Assembly (NCBI RefSeq): GCF_000703165.1
Contig: NZ_JNLQ01000002.1
Coordinates: 1,240,001 to 1,304,000, forward strand
Reading direction: 5' to 3'
Source of the DNA: Butyrivibrio sp. AE3004
Lineage (GTDB): Bacteria > Bacillota > Clostridia > Lachnospirales > Lachnospiraceae
DNA length: 64,000 nucleotides
The notes under the pieces were generated by a model. That model was not told where the DNA came from. It ran no database searches and saw only the letters and a list, made by a program, of their open reading frames with translations. Position 1 is the first letter of the stretch, and each line of letters begins with the position of its first letter. The translations under genes and the position numbers were made by a program. This document shows, in pieces, positions 27,626 to 36,838 of this stretch.

Positions 27626-28090
27626 AATTTGCTCCATGCCAATCTTGTAGGGAGTCATGCCGACTGATTCATAGAACTTCATGGCACTTTCATTACAGGT
27701 CCAGACATTAAGGGTTACGTTGTAGTAGCCCTTTTCCTTTGCCCATGATAGTACATAATTGTAGAGCTGTTTTCCTACATGCTGACCTCTGGCATTTTCA
27801 TCTACGCAGAGATCATCAATATAAAGAGTTTTGATTGGCATCATAAGATTATCATCTGCAGGGTGCTCCTGATGAACGCAAAATGAATAGCCGAGCATGA
27901 CATCATTTTCATCAACCGCAGCAAAGATAGGACGGGTATCATCCTTTAAAATCACGGCGAGTTCGTCATCGGTGTATTTGTTTGCCTTTTTGAAAAGATC
28001 CGGTCTTCCGATATGATGAACAAGGTTGACCTGTCTTAGCAGCTCATGTATCTGAGGAATGTCTTTTTCTAGGGCACGTCTGAATTTCAT
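27620..28090 (-). CDS. GNAT-family N-acetyltransferase
   Basis: The 156-aa protein has the GNAT acetyl-CoA motif A VDENARGQHVGKQLYNYV (R/QxxGxG/A type, near residues 98-115) preceded by the beta strand LYIDDLCV, and the motif B end NVTLNVWTCNESAMKFYESVGM. The substrate is unknown; it may modify a small molecule or a protein N-terminus. AGGAGG (minus strand) stands 7-8 nt before the ATG. It is convergent with the Nudix gene. Confidence 0.88.
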   Translation of the reverse strand: MKFRRALEKDIPQIHELLRQVNLVHHIGRPDLFKKANKYTDDELAVILKDDTRPIFAAVDENDVMLGYSFCVHQEHPADDNLMMPIKTLYIDDLCVDENARGQHVGKQLYNYVLSWAKEKGYYNVTLNVWTCNESAMKFYESVGMTPYKIGMEQIL

Positions 28091-28198
28091 GGGAAAGCCT
28101 CCTGTAAATTGTGGTATATTTATGTTGTTAATTTGTGATAAGCACTATTGTGCTGATACATCAAAAACTCGATTTATAAGTGTTGTCAAAAAGATAAC

Positions 28199-28393
28199 AT
28201 GAGAATTATATCTCAGTATGGATTGTAATTCCAAGTGAGCTATAAAAAATTTCGATAAAAATGCTGAAGTATGATTTCTGGTGTACAAAATCGAAAGTGT
28301 ACGTAAGAATTCTGTGTTCCTTAAAAGCAAGGAGCTGGCTGATACGATTCAATTTTTTTCTGAGGAAAAACATGAATCTATAACAATTTATTA
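28199..28393 (+). other. Possible decayed short reading frame upstream of queH
   Basis: An ATG at 28199 starts MRIISQYGL and meets a stop at once, then further stops. MRIISQ resembles, from memory, the start of an abundant short hypothetical family in Lachnospiraceae (MRIISQDG...). A second open segment (about 28270-28393, ending HESITIY) lies in another frame. This is the main content of the 316-bp gap before queH. Support is weak. Confidence 0.2.
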
Positions 28394-28406
28394 AGAAAAG
28401 AGTACT

Positions 28407-29084
28407 ATGAATAAGGTAAATTACGCAAAAGAGCTGGAAAAGAAAATTCTAAAATTCCGTGAAGAAAACAGATATCCGAAGCTCCTTTTGCATGCGTGCT
28501 GTGCACCCTGTTCTTCATATTGTCTGGAGTATTTAAGGCAATACTTTGCCATTACGGTGTTTTTTTATAATCCGAATATTATGAATGAAACAGAATACAG
28601 AAAGCGTGTGGATGAGGAAAAAAGACTTATTGCCGAGTATAACAGGCAGGTTGAGGAACACTGCTTTGATGGTATGAATTCCGATGAGAATGCAAGAAAA
28701 ATAGAGATACTGGAAGGCGACTATATAGTCAGCGATTATCTGAAAGCCATAAAGGGATTTGAGAGCTGCCCTGAAGGCGGAGACAGATGCACCAAATGCT
28801 TTGAACTGCGCCTTGAAGAATCTGCTAAAGTTGCCGCAAAGAATGGATTTGAATTTTTTACAACAACCCTTACAATATCGCCGCTTAAGGATGCTGAGAG
28901 ATTAAACAGGATTGGACAGGAAATGGGTGAAAATCATAATGTGAGTTTTCTTCCATCCGATTTCAAGAAAAAGGAAGGGTATAAACGTTCCATTGAACTG
29001 TCTCATAAATTCGGATTGTACAGACAGGACTTTTGTGGCTGCGAGTTTTCAAGACAGGAGAGGGAAGCATCAAAATGTCTTTGA
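28407..29084 (+). CDS. queH: Epoxyqueuosine reductase QueH
   Basis: QueH performs the last step of queuosine synthesis in tRNA, reducing epoxyqueuosine. The diagnostic adjacent cysteines HACCAPCSSY lie near residue 25, further Cys in CPEGGDRCTKCFELR (about 122-134) and FCGCEFS near the C-terminus; these ligate an Fe-S cluster and metal. The motif TTTLTISPLKD is also conserved. The length of 225 aa is normal. No other queuosine genes are visible here, so the cell may salvage queuine or have them elsewhere. Confidence 0.93.
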   Translation: MNKVNYAKELEKKILKFREENRYPKLLLHACCAPCSSYCLEYLRQYFAITVFFYNPNIMNETEYRKRVDEEKRLIAEYNRQVEEHCFDGMNSDENARKIEILEGDYIVSDYLKAIKGFESCPEGGDRCTKCFELRLEESAKVAAKNGFEFFTTTLTISPLKDAERLNRIGQEMGENHNVSFLPSDFKKKEGYKRSIELSHKFGLYRQDFCGCEFSRQEREASKCL

Positions 29085-29165
29085 AACTGTACTCTAGGGC
29101 AAACATACTTCGAATTTGGCTAGTTATTTCACGAACGATGTATTAGGTAAAAGGAAGAGGGGAAA

Positions 29166-30026
29166 ATGCGAGTAGTAAATCTTGTAGAAAACACAGAAGG
29201 AAATGCAGGCTGCAGAGCGGAGCACGGTCTTTGTTTTTATATAGAAACGAAGAAGCATAAACTACTTATGGATACCGGGGCTTCCGATCTTTTGATTGAA
29301 AATGCAAAAAAGCTTGGGGTGGAGCTTTCTGAAGTTGACACGGTAATCTTAAGCCACGGGCATTACGATCACGGCGGAGGAATCCTTCCTTTTTCTAAGA
29401 TGAATCAGACAGCAAAAATTTTTATACATCCGCTTGCGTTTTCAAAGTGCTATTCGACAACAAGGAGCGGCGAGCCAAGATACATAGGACTTGATCCGGA
29501 GATAATGAATTTAAAGCAGGTTATTATATTGGATCAAAAGCCTCTCTCCGATGCGATATCTGACAATGCTTTAGAAGGCAAACCGGATGAGGAACTGGAG
29601 ATTTTCTCAAATATAGGAAATTCAAAGCCGGCACCTCTTACAAATAAAACTCTTTTTGTGGAGAAAGATGGGGAGTTGATAAATGATGATTTTGCTCATG
29701 AGCAGTGTCTTGTCATAAAGCAGGATGGTAAAAGATATGTCTTTTCAGGCTGTGCTCACCATGGTGTGACGAATATTCTTCAGAGATATTTTGAGATATA
29801 TGGTGACTATCCGGATGCGGTTTTCAGCGGTTTCCATACACTTAGAAAGAATGGCTATTCTGATGATGACCTTGAATATATCAGAAATACTGCAGAGGAG
29901 CTTAAGAAGTTTAAAACGAAATTTTATACCATGCATTGTACCGGCGAGGAACCCTATGAAGAGATGAGGAAAATTATGGGAGAGCAGATAGAATATATAC
30001 ACTGCGGGGATGAAATAGATTTTTGA
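29166..30026 (+). CDS. MBL-fold metallo-hydrolase
   Basis: The metal-binding motif LSHGHYDHGGG (HxHxDH) appears near residue 63; DTGAS upstream and FSGCAHHGVTNIL (about 197) and FSGFH supply the remaining ligands. The arrangement matches the subfamily often annotated as dihydropteridine or RFA-P-synthase-like hydrolases. The true substrate is unknown. GAGGGG lies directly before the ATG. It is followed after 17 bp by a PfkB kinase in the same direction. Confidence 0.88.
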   Translation: MRVVNLVENTEGNAGCRAEHGLCFYIETKKHKLLMDTGASDLLIENAKKLGVELSEVDTVILSHGHYDHGGGILPFSKMNQTAKIFIHPLAFSKCYSTTRSGEPRYIGLDPEIMNLKQVIILDQKPLSDAISDNALEGKPDEELEIFSNIGNSKPAPLTNKTLFVEKDGELINDDFAHEQCLVIKQDGKRYVFSGCAHHGVTNILQRYFEIYGDYPDAVFSGFHTLRKNGYSDDDLEYIRNTAEELKKFKTKFYTMHCTGEEPYEEMRKIMGEQIEYIHCGDEIDF

Positions 30027-30043
30027 ATGGATAAGAATATTTT

Positions 30044-31039
30044 ATGAATAAAGAAAATGTGAAAATTTCTATAATAGGTGGAGCTGTGCTGGATGTTCTT
30101 GCAGGAGCGGCGGGACCTGAGGTCTTTGAAACCGGGTCAATGCCTATGGACTACATTAGGACATCCTTTGGAGGCGATGCACTTAATGAAGCGGTTGTTT
30201 TATCGAGACTTGGAAAAAAAACAGAGCTTATAACAAGACTTGGAAACGATGAAGTAGGAAATCGAATTTGCGCTTTTTTGGATGAGAATGGCGTAAGTCA
30301 TGATAAAACAATCATGACAGATGAGTATGCAAGCTCAACCAATATTGTTCTGGTGGACAAGAAGGGAGAAAGATTTTTCCTCACGGATCCTGCAAGCAGT
30401 CAGAGAAAGCTTTTCGAAGATGACATCGCTAAATCCACTGATGAAATGGCCGACATAGTAAGCTTTGCCAGCATATTTGTTTCCCCGCCTCTTAAACCGG
30501 AGAATTTGGGGCGATTGTTTCGACAAATAAAGAAACGCAGGATTATCCTCACAGATATGACAAAGCCTAAGAATGGGGAAAAACTGCAAGATTTGCGATC
30601 GTGCCTTCCATATATAGATTATTTTCTTGCAAACAATGATGAGATTTCAATGCTTACAGGAGAAAGTGTTCCCCGGGAAAATGCAGAACTTCTGATAAAG
30701 GAAGGAGTCGGATGCGCGGTCATAAAGCTTGGTGCAAAGGGATGCATTATAAAAACGGCAGATGCCTTTTATGAAATTCCTGCGTATTCTGACTGCAAAG
30801 TGATAGATACCACCGGAGCAGGTGACAGCTTCGCAGCAGGCTTTTTATATGGACTGTCGGAAAAATTTTCACTTAAAGACTGCGGACTCTTTGGATGCGC
30901 TGTTGCCTCATGTGTTGTTGAAAATATCGGCGGGGCGGAAGGCGTGAAGTCCTTGGAAGAACCCTTGCAGCGTTTTGAAAAAATGAAAGCTGGTTATAAT
31001 AAGAACTGTGATGATTTATGTCTTCCCGAACGAATATAA
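30044..31039 (+). CDS. PfkB-family sugar kinase
   Basis: The PfkB signature DTTGAGDSFAAGFLYGL (anion hole and catalytic Asp) lies near residues 249-265, and the N-terminal GGDALNEAVVLSRLG motif near 44 is the substrate-side signature. VIKLGAKGC precedes the ATP site. The 331-aa length suits a ribokinase or fructokinase-like enzyme; the sugar cannot be named. No transporter or glycosidase lies beside it. The start has only a weak ribosome site, so it may be translated through coupling to the preceding gene. Confidence 0.88.
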   Translation: MNKENVKISIIGGAVLDVLAGAAGPEVFETGSMPMDYIRTSFGGDALNEAVVLSRLGKKTELITRLGNDEVGNRICAFLDENGVSHDKTIMTDEYASSTNIVLVDKKGERFFLTDPASSQRKLFEDDIAKSTDEMADIVSFASIFVSPPLKPENLGRLFRQIKKRRIILTDMTKPKNGEKLQDLRSCLPYIDYFLANNDEISMLTGESVPRENAELLIKEGVGCAVIKLGAKGCIIKTADAFYEIPAYSDCKVIDTTGAGDSFAAGFLYGLSEKFSLKDCGLFGCAVASCVVENIGGAEGVKSLEEPLQRFEKMKAGYNKNCDDLCLPERI

Positions 31040-31294
31040 GGGAATTATATAAATATGGAAAAATTATTTCCGAGCATATATTGACTAAATATGATAGAAT
31101 GCTATTTGATTTATTAATATGTAACTATTTTTACTTTTAGTTAGTTCAATACAATTCCTGATTTTTTGAGAAAATTTAAGAATGTTTGGTTTATAGGAGT
31201 TTTTTTAACCAGCATGTTTTGGACGAGATTACAAAAAGGACATCTTACAATAGTTAGTCAGATATAAAATGCTTTTATTAGGAGGAAGATAAAT

Positions 31295-33064
31295 TTGGAA
31301 AAAATCTTAGAAGTTATATCAAAAGAAGTTTCCGCTGCATTTGAGGCAGCCGGCTATGATGCAGAGCTTGGAAGGGTTACACTTTCAAACAGACCTGACC
31401 TTTGCGAATATCAGTGTAACGGCGCTATGGCAGGAGCTAAGAAATACGGTAAGGCGCCTTTCATGATCGCAGATGCGGTTGCGGAAAAGCTTCAGGGAAG
31501 CGAGATGTTTTCATCTGTTGAATCTGTTAAGCCCGGTTTCCTTAACCTTAAGGTCAGCGAGGATTTTGTAAGAAGCTATATTGTAAAAATGCTTCATGAG
31601 CATCACTTTGGACTTACAATGCCCATGCATGCGCCTAATTTCATGATAGATTACGGCGGACCGAACGTTGCAAAGCCTCTTCATGTAGGACACCTTCGCT
31701 CAGCAGTAATCGGAGAGAGCTTGAAGCGTATCCTTAAATATGCAGGCTACAAGGTTACAGGTGACATTCATCTTGGTGACTGGGGACTTCAGATGGGACT
31801 CATTATTACTGAGCTCAAGAAGCGCCAGCCTGATCTTCCCTATTTTGATAAAGACCATAAGGGACAGTATCCGAAGGAAGCACCTTTTACAATAAGTGAA
31901 CTCGAGGAAATCTATCCTGCAGCAAGCGCAAAATCCAAGGAGGACGAGGCGTTTAAGGCTGAGGCTATGGAGGCAACAAAGCTTCTCCAGGACGGTGATA
32001 AGGGCTATCGCGCACTTTGGCACCATATCCTTAACGTATCTGTTAATGACCTTAAGAAAAATTATAAGAACCTTAACGTGGATTTCGACCTTTGGAGAGG
32101 TGAGTCAGACGTCCATGACGTAATCCCCGGAATGGTTGATTACATGAAACAGCACGGTTATGCTCATGAAAGCCAGGGAGCTTTGGTAGTTGACGTTGCT
32201 GAGGAAACAGACACTAAGGAAATTCCGCCCTGCATGATCCTTAAGTCAGACGGAGCTTCACTTTACAATACAACAGATCTTGCGACAATTCAGCAAAGAA
32301 TGGAAGAGTTTAAGCCGGAAGGACTTATCTACGTTGTTGATAAGCGCCAAGAGCTCTACTTCACACAGGTTTTCCGCTGCGCAAGAAAGACAAAACTTGT
32401 TCTTCCCGAGACAGAACTCCACTTCGTTGGCTTTGGAACAATGAACGGCAAAGACGGCAAGCCTTTCAAAACAAGAGAGGGCGGCGTTATGCGTCTTGAG
32501 AAACTTATCGCTGAGATTGATGAGCAGATGTACAGCCGTATCAAGGAAGGCAACCAGGATATAGATGACTCTGAGGCAAGGGATACAGCACACAAGGTTG
32601 CGCTTGCAGCAATCAAGTACGGCGATCTTTCCAACCAGCCTTCAAAGGACTATATCTTCGACATCGACAAATTTACTTCATTCGAAGGAGATACAGGTCC
32701 GTACATCCTTTACACAATGGTACGTATCAAGTCCATCCTTTCAAAATATGAGAAGGAAGGCGGAAATGTAAAGGAAGCGCTTCTTAGAAATGCAGAGTCA
32801 GCAGATGAAAAGAACCTTATGCTTCTGCTTACAAGATTTGCCGATGCAGTTGAAAGCGCTGCAAGAGATCTTATGCCTAACAGAGTCTGTGCATATATCT
32901 ACGAGCTTTCAAACGCACTTAACAGCTTTTATCATTCAACAAAAATCCTTTCAGAACCCGATGAGGATAAGAAGAGTGGCTATATCGCACTCCTTAATGT
33001 AACACTTAAGGTTCTTGAGACCGGTATTGATTTGCTTGGATTCAGTGCACCGGATAGGATGTAA
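31295..33064 (+). CDS. argS: Arginine--tRNA ligase
   Basis: This class I synthetase charges tRNA-Arg. The HIGH motif is present as PLHVGH (about 128-133), preceded by PNVAKP; the N-terminal Add-1 domain (about 1-115) and the C-terminal anticodon-binding DALR domain with AYIYELSNALNSFYH support the call. The length is 589 aa. The start is TTG: AGGAGGAA (31280-31287) lies 7 nt upstream and no ATG fits. No T-box could be recognised in the 255-bp leader. A strong terminator follows. Confidence 0.97.
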   Translation: MEKILEVISKEVSAAFEAAGYDAELGRVTLSNRPDLCEYQCNGAMAGAKKYGKAPFMIADAVAEKLQGSEMFSSVESVKPGFLNLKVSEDFVRSYIVKMLHEHHFGLTMPMHAPNFMIDYGGPNVAKPLHVGHLRSAVIGESLKRILKYAGYKVTGDIHLGDWGLQMGLIITELKKRQPDLPYFDKDHKGQYPKEAPFTISELEEIYPAASAKSKEDEAFKAEAMEATKLLQDGDKGYRALWHHILNVSVNDLKKNYKNLNVDFDLWRGESDVHDVIPGMVDYMKQHGYAHESQGALVVDVAEETDTKEIPPCMILKSDGASLYNTTDLATIQQRMEEFKPEGLIYVVDKRQELYFTQVFRCARKTKLVLPETELHFVGFGTMNGKDGKPFKTREGGVMRLEKLIAEIDEQMYSRIKEGNQDIDDSEARDTAHKVALAAIKYGDLSNQPSKDYIFDIDKFTSFEGDTGPYILYTMVRIKSILSKYEKEGGNVKEALLRNAESADEKNLMLLLTRFADAVESAARDLMPNRVCAYIYELSNALNSFYHSTKILSEPDEDKKSGYIALLNVTLKVLETGIDLLGFSAPDRM

Positions 33065-33070
33065 TTATAT

Positions 33071-33110
33071 ACGCCTTTGTTGCTATTAGCAGCGAAGGCG
33101 TTTTGATAAA
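33071..33110 (+). terminator. Terminator of argS
   Basis: ACGCCTTTGTTGCT pairs with AGCAGCGAAGGCGT (14 bp, two G-U pairs) around a 3-nt loop; a TTTT follows. Confidence 0.9.
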
Positions 33111-33166
33111 AAACAATTTTTGTATTTTAATGATACATATGATGTAATAAATAAGAGGAATAAGGT

Positions 33167-34864
33167 ATGGAATTATCAAGAGTGGGGGGAAAAAAATTAA
33201 CTATTATTGCACCTATTATATTAGCAAGTTTAAGCTGGGTTATGGCTTTGATGCTAAACCCTTTGTATGAGGATGTTGATAATTATACAATATCATTAGT
33301 AACTAATTGTTTATATGATAGTGAAAATTTTTGTTTGTATTTACATCCAATTTTATGCGTAATGATAAAAGTAATATCAATGTTTTTTCCTACTGCTGAT
33401 GCTTATTTATTTCTTACGCATATTCTTATATGGATACAAACTGCATGGTTATTATATCTATCAATGACATCTGAAAAAGATAAAATACATAAGATGGTTT
33501 GCGGAAGTTTTGTGCTTTTTGGAACTATAGTTTTAAGAATGTATAGTATGAACTTTACTGTACAAGCAGCATCATTTGTATTTACAGGATGGCTGACATT
33601 ATTTTTGGGACGTGATCGTAAGACCAAAAGTTGTATATATAGTATTATAGCGGGGGCTTTTATTGTTTTTGGAACAATGTGGCGTATTCAATCAGCGCTG
33701 ATTTTTATTCCGTTTATAATTTTGGAATTATTAGCATATATATATGAGAATAGAGAAATCACTGAAACTACAAAAAACTTTTGGGTAAAGTTCAGTATAT
33801 TTGTGGCAATATTTATTGCCTTGATTATTAGTCAGAATTATGTGGAGAACTCTGCGGAACATGTAGATGGTTTAAGACATGATAAAGCAATACAAGTACT
33901 TCAGGATTTTCCGGTATACGAATGGAAAGACATTGAAAAAGAATTAGAAGGAATTGACGAATTAGATTATGAAGCAGCTTTGGGATGGTTTATGGTAGAT
34001 ACTGACCGTCTTAATCCAGATACTCTAACGAAAATGGCTGATGTTGCTGCGACTACAAGATATCCGATAAATATATTTGGTATTTTTACTGCTATTACCA
34101 TTATGTTTAAGTTTGTTTATTATCAATCTAAAGTTGTGTGGGTTGTATGTGCACTGGTCGCTATATTGTTTTTTAAGATATTGTTTGGCGAACTGCCATT
34201 GGTAAGAAAAATAGAAAGTATATTTGCTGTATTGGGAGGATTTGTAATAATATTATTCTTTACAATTCTTGGAAGAGCCTTTTTACGTGTTTGGTATTCG
34301 GTAATTTATGCAATCCTTTTCATTCTTGTTTTGCAAATATCAAAGATTAACAATGAAAAAAATAATGAAGGACTCTATTATGTCTTTTGTACTATGTTTT
34401 TAGGGCTAACTCTTTTTGGTATCATAATTAGTTGCTTTAATATTAACAAAGATGATGTTAGAAATAATGCATTAACAGCGAGAACAAATCAAATTGATGA
34501 ACGTCATTTGAAGACCTGTATAGGTGATGATTTTTATATTTGGGAAGAGTGGGGTGATCAAATTGCATTTTATTATATGGGATTGGGAGTGCTGCCATCA
34601 GAAGAATTTTTAAATCATAATGTAGATACTTCTACTTGGGCTTATGGGCAGAAGTATTTTATTAATAATTTGTCAGATGCAGGTATAGATAATCCCATGA
34701 AGGCTTTATTGGAGCGTAATCATACATATTATGTATCAAATGACTGTCAGTTTATTTTGCGGTATATGCATAAATTTTATGGAGAGGATATAGATGTTGT
34801 TCAAGTAGGAGAGATTGATCAAAATCCTGTATGGCAATTTGTTCGTAAAAATCAATCTGAATAA
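33167..34864 (+). CDS. Multi-pass membrane protein, possible glycosyltransferase-like
   Basis: This 565-aa protein has about ten hydrophobic helices between residues 10 and 420, with a soluble C-terminal domain (about 435-565, GDDFYIWEEWGDQIAFYY...). The second loop contains an acidic pair (EDVDN) after helix 1, as in GT-C enzymes such as ArnT or PMT, which use lipid-linked sugars. I do not recognise a specific family. Base and codon use are more AT-rich than in argS next door and resemble the polysaccharide locus, so transfer is likely. AGGAATAAGG precedes the ATG and a terminator closes the unit. Confidence 0.7.
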   Translation: MELSRVGGKKLTIIAPIILASLSWVMALMLNPLYEDVDNYTISLVTNCLYDSENFCLYLHPILCVMIKVISMFFPTADAYLFLTHILIWIQTAWLLYLSMTSEKDKIHKMVCGSFVLFGTIVLRMYSMNFTVQAASFVFTGWLTLFLGRDRKTKSCIYSIIAGAFIVFGTMWRIQSALIFIPFIILELLAYIYENREITETTKNFWVKFSIFVAIFIALIISQNYVENSAEHVDGLRHDKAIQVLQDFPVYEWKDIEKELEGIDELDYEAALGWFMVDTDRLNPDTLTKMADVAATTRYPINIFGIFTAITIMFKFVYYQSKVVWVVCALVAILFFKILFGELPLVRKIESIFAVLGGFVIILFFTILGRAFLRVWYSVIYAILFILVLQISKINNEKNNEGLYYVFCTMFLGLTLFGIIISCFNINKDDVRNNALTARTNQIDERHLKTCIGDDFYIWEEWGDQIAFYYMGLGVLPSEEFLNHNVDTSTWAYGQKYFINNLSDAGIDNPMKALLERNHTYYVSNDCQFILRYMHKFYGEDIDVVQVGEIDQNPVWQFVRKNQSE

Positions 34865-34878
34865 TATGTTAAGAAAAG

Positions 34879-34905
34879 AGCTATCACGAAAGTGATGGCT
34901 TTTTA
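34879..34905 (+). terminator. Terminator after membrane protein gene
   Basis: AGCTATCAC (34879-34887), a 4-nt loop and GTGATGGCT (34892-34900) precede five T. Confidence 0.88.
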
Positions 34906-34950
34906 TTATGGGTCGTGACCCAGTTGAGCGCGCAAAGCGTGCGAAATATC

Positions 34951-35655
34951 AACCACCCGCTATGCGGGTGCGCGGTGTTTGTTATACAAAAAAATCACCT
35001 TTCCGTTATAATGTGGTTGTTCAAGCCTAAATTATAACGAAAGGAAAGGTGATTTTAATGGCAAACAAGTCATATAGTTTAGCACACACAAAATGGATGT
35101 GTAAGTACCACATTGTGTTCACACCTAAGTATAGGAGAAAAATAATCTATAATCAATATAAGGCGAGTATAAGAGATATATTGAAGCAATTATGCGCATA
35201 CAAAGGAGTAGAGATTATAGAAGGACATTTAATGCCAGACCAGGTACATATGTTGGTCAGTATTCCTCCAAAGCTTAGAGTATCGCAGTTTATGGGATAT
35301 CTAAAAGGAAAGAGTGCATTGATGATTTTTGATCAGCACGCAAATCTAAAGTATAAGTTTGGAAATAGACATTTCTGGGCTGAAGGATACTATGTAGTAC
35401 AGTAGGCCTCAATGAGGCAACAATAAAGAAGTACATTCAGGATCAAGAGAAACATGATATAGCAATGGATAAACTGAGTGTGAAAGAGTATGAGGACCCC
35501 TTCAAGGGGTAGCCGGTATTACAAGCGCCCTTTCAAGGGCTGCGACGAGTCAAAGGCGTTAGGGCTTGAACAAAGTGAAAGCCAGCGTCTTTAGGCGCTG
35601 TCCGGTAACAGCCCCTTATAGGGGCGAGCAAACCACCCGTTGGACGGGTGGTGCT
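34951..35655 (+). mobile_element. IS200/IS605-type element, inactive
   Basis: The element has subterminal hairpins instead of inverted terminal repeats: ACCCGC-tat-GCGGGT near 34955-34970 on the left and ACCACCCGT-tgg-ACGGGTGGT (35632-35652) on the right. It holds one tnpA copy and no tnpB. The region between tnpA and the right end (35513-35630) is rich in short hairpins (for example CCCCTTATAGGGG). Exact ends are estimated. Confidence 0.75.
35058..35512 (+). pseudogene. IS200-type tnpA transposase, frameshifted
   Basis: The product starts MANKSYSLAHTKWMCKYHIVF, the typical N-terminus of IS200/IS605 Y1 transposases. Two defects are visible. In the HUH metal-binding motif, expected HxH (MPDHVHM), the first His codon is CAG, giving MPDQVHM (35241-35243). 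Near 35396 a one-base loss shifts the frame, so the ORF stops at 35405; restoring one base gives GLNEATIKKYIQDQE with the catalytic Tyr region, running to a stop at 35510-35512. The copy is therefore dead unless both lesions are suppressed; mobilisation in trans by another copy remains possible. Confidence 0.85.
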
Positions 35656-35691
35656 GATTTTATAGGATAATATATTTATTGATATATCAGA

Positions 35692-35799
35692 AATTGCTAC
35701 GATTCGTTAATTGCTACGATTGAACGATTGAATTAGGATTACAAACGGTTGATACGCGGTTGTGATACGGTTGATTTGCGGTAAAACGAGGTATATAAT
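35692..35799 (+). promoter_or_regulatory. Promoter with repeat operators for the HTH-Uma2 gene
   Basis: TTGATT (35771-35776) and TATAAT (35794-35799) are 17 nt apart. Upstream, AATTGCTACGATT occurs twice (35692-35704 and 35709-35721), and ACGGTTGAT occurs twice (35745-35753 and 35767-35775) with 22-bp spacing, the second overlapping the -35 box. This suggests binding sites for a repressor, probably the HTH domain of the downstream gene. Confidence 0.6.
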
Positions 35800-35835
35800 C
35801 ATATTTGGAATACATTATAGAAAAGGAGCATTCTT

Positions 35836-36687
35836 ATGAATTTAGAAGACATGAAAAAAAGAAAGAAGGAGCTGGGATATTCCTTCAAGCAATTGGCTGA
35901 GTTTTCAGGTGTTCCGCTTGGTACAGTACAAAAGATTTTTAATGGAGAAACTAAAAGCCCACGATTTGATACATTGAGGAAACTTGAAGCTGTATTAAAA
36001 GACAATTCAGATGACGTGTATAGAAGAAAAGCAAATGTAAATGATAATTATCTGGAAAAATCTTTTGCATTTTACAACGGAAAAGAACCTATTAATCTGG
36101 AGTATTTTAATGAAAAAAAACAGGGGGAATATACAATAGAAGATTATATGCTCCTCCCGGATGATATAAGGGTGGAATTGATTGATGGACGTTTTTATCT
36201 GATGAGTGCGCCGAGTGCTGAGCATCAGCTCATAGCATCAGAGATATATTATGCTGTAAGAAAATATATTGATGAGAATAAAGGCGATTGTATTCCGTAC
36301 CTTGCACCGACAGATGTTCAACTTGACAAAGATGATAAGACGATATTGCAACCTGATTTTTTTATAGTCTGTGATCCTACGAAAAGAAATCGAATGAGAA
36401 TATTTGGACAGCCAGACCTTGTCGTGGAAGTTTTGTCTTCTTCAACAGGCAGAAAGGACAGATATATAAAATCAAAAAAATATAAGGATGCCGGAGTAAA
36501 AGAGTATTGGATTGTTGATCCGTTGCAAAAGACTATACTTGTTTATTTGTTTGACAATATATCAGATAATGATGAAGTAACAATTTATGGATTTTCAGAT
36601 AAAGTACCAATGGGTATATATGAGGGAAAACTTGAAATCAACTTTGCTGAGATAGACAAATATTTGAATAAGGTGTGCCCTGAATAA
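35836..36687 (+). CDS. XRE-type HTH fused to Uma2-family nuclease-fold domain
   Basis: Residues 1-60 are a helix-turn-helix of the XRE/lambda-repressor type (GYSFKQLAEFSGVPLGTVQKIF). Residues about 95-280 form a Uma2 (DUF820) domain, a PD-(D/E)XK restriction-endonuclease-like fold: VELIDGRFYLM, LQPDFFIV (metal-site Asp) and DLVVEVLSSST (the ExK-type Glu), then DRYIKSKKYKDAGVKEYWIVDP. Uma2 proteins are widespread, especially in cyanobacteria, and their biological role is unsettled. The HTH fusion implies DNA binding and possibly autoregulation through the repeats in the promoter. AAGGAG precedes the ATG. It sits between an IS200 remnant and core genes. Confidence 0.88.
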   Translation: MNLEDMKKRKKELGYSFKQLAEFSGVPLGTVQKIFNGETKSPRFDTLRKLEAVLKDNSDDVYRRKANVNDNYLEKSFAFYNGKEPINLEYFNEKKQGEYTIEDYMLLPDDIRVELIDGRFYLMSAPSAEHQLIASEIYYAVRKYIDENKGDCIPYLAPTDVQLDKDDKTILQPDFFIVCDPTKRNRMRIFGQPDLVVEVLSSSTGRKDRYIKSKKYKDAGVKEYWIVDPLQKTILVYLFDNISDNDEVTIYGFSDKVPMGIYEGKLEINFAEIDKYLNKVCPE

Positions 36688-36785
36688 TCAGTAATTATTG
36701 ATTAAATAATCGGACCAATTTCTTTATCTATAATAATGATAGTCTATGTTTTAAAATTATGTTGATGCTGGATATTTCTGAATAC

Positions 36786-36823
36786 AAAAAAATACACCTT
36801 CCCACTCTGAAAATGGAAAGGTG
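36786..36823 (-). terminator. Terminator of M42 peptidase gene
   Basis: On the minus strand CACCTTTCC pairs with GGGAAGGTG, followed by TATTTTTTT. It lies directly downstream of the peptidase stop codon. Confidence 0.8.
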
Positions 36824-36838
36824 CAATAGCGTGTGTGC

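Noticed and set aside
31040..31294. T-box leader for argS
   Set aside because: No T-box consensus, specifier loop or terminator/antiterminator pair is visible in the 255-bp leader.
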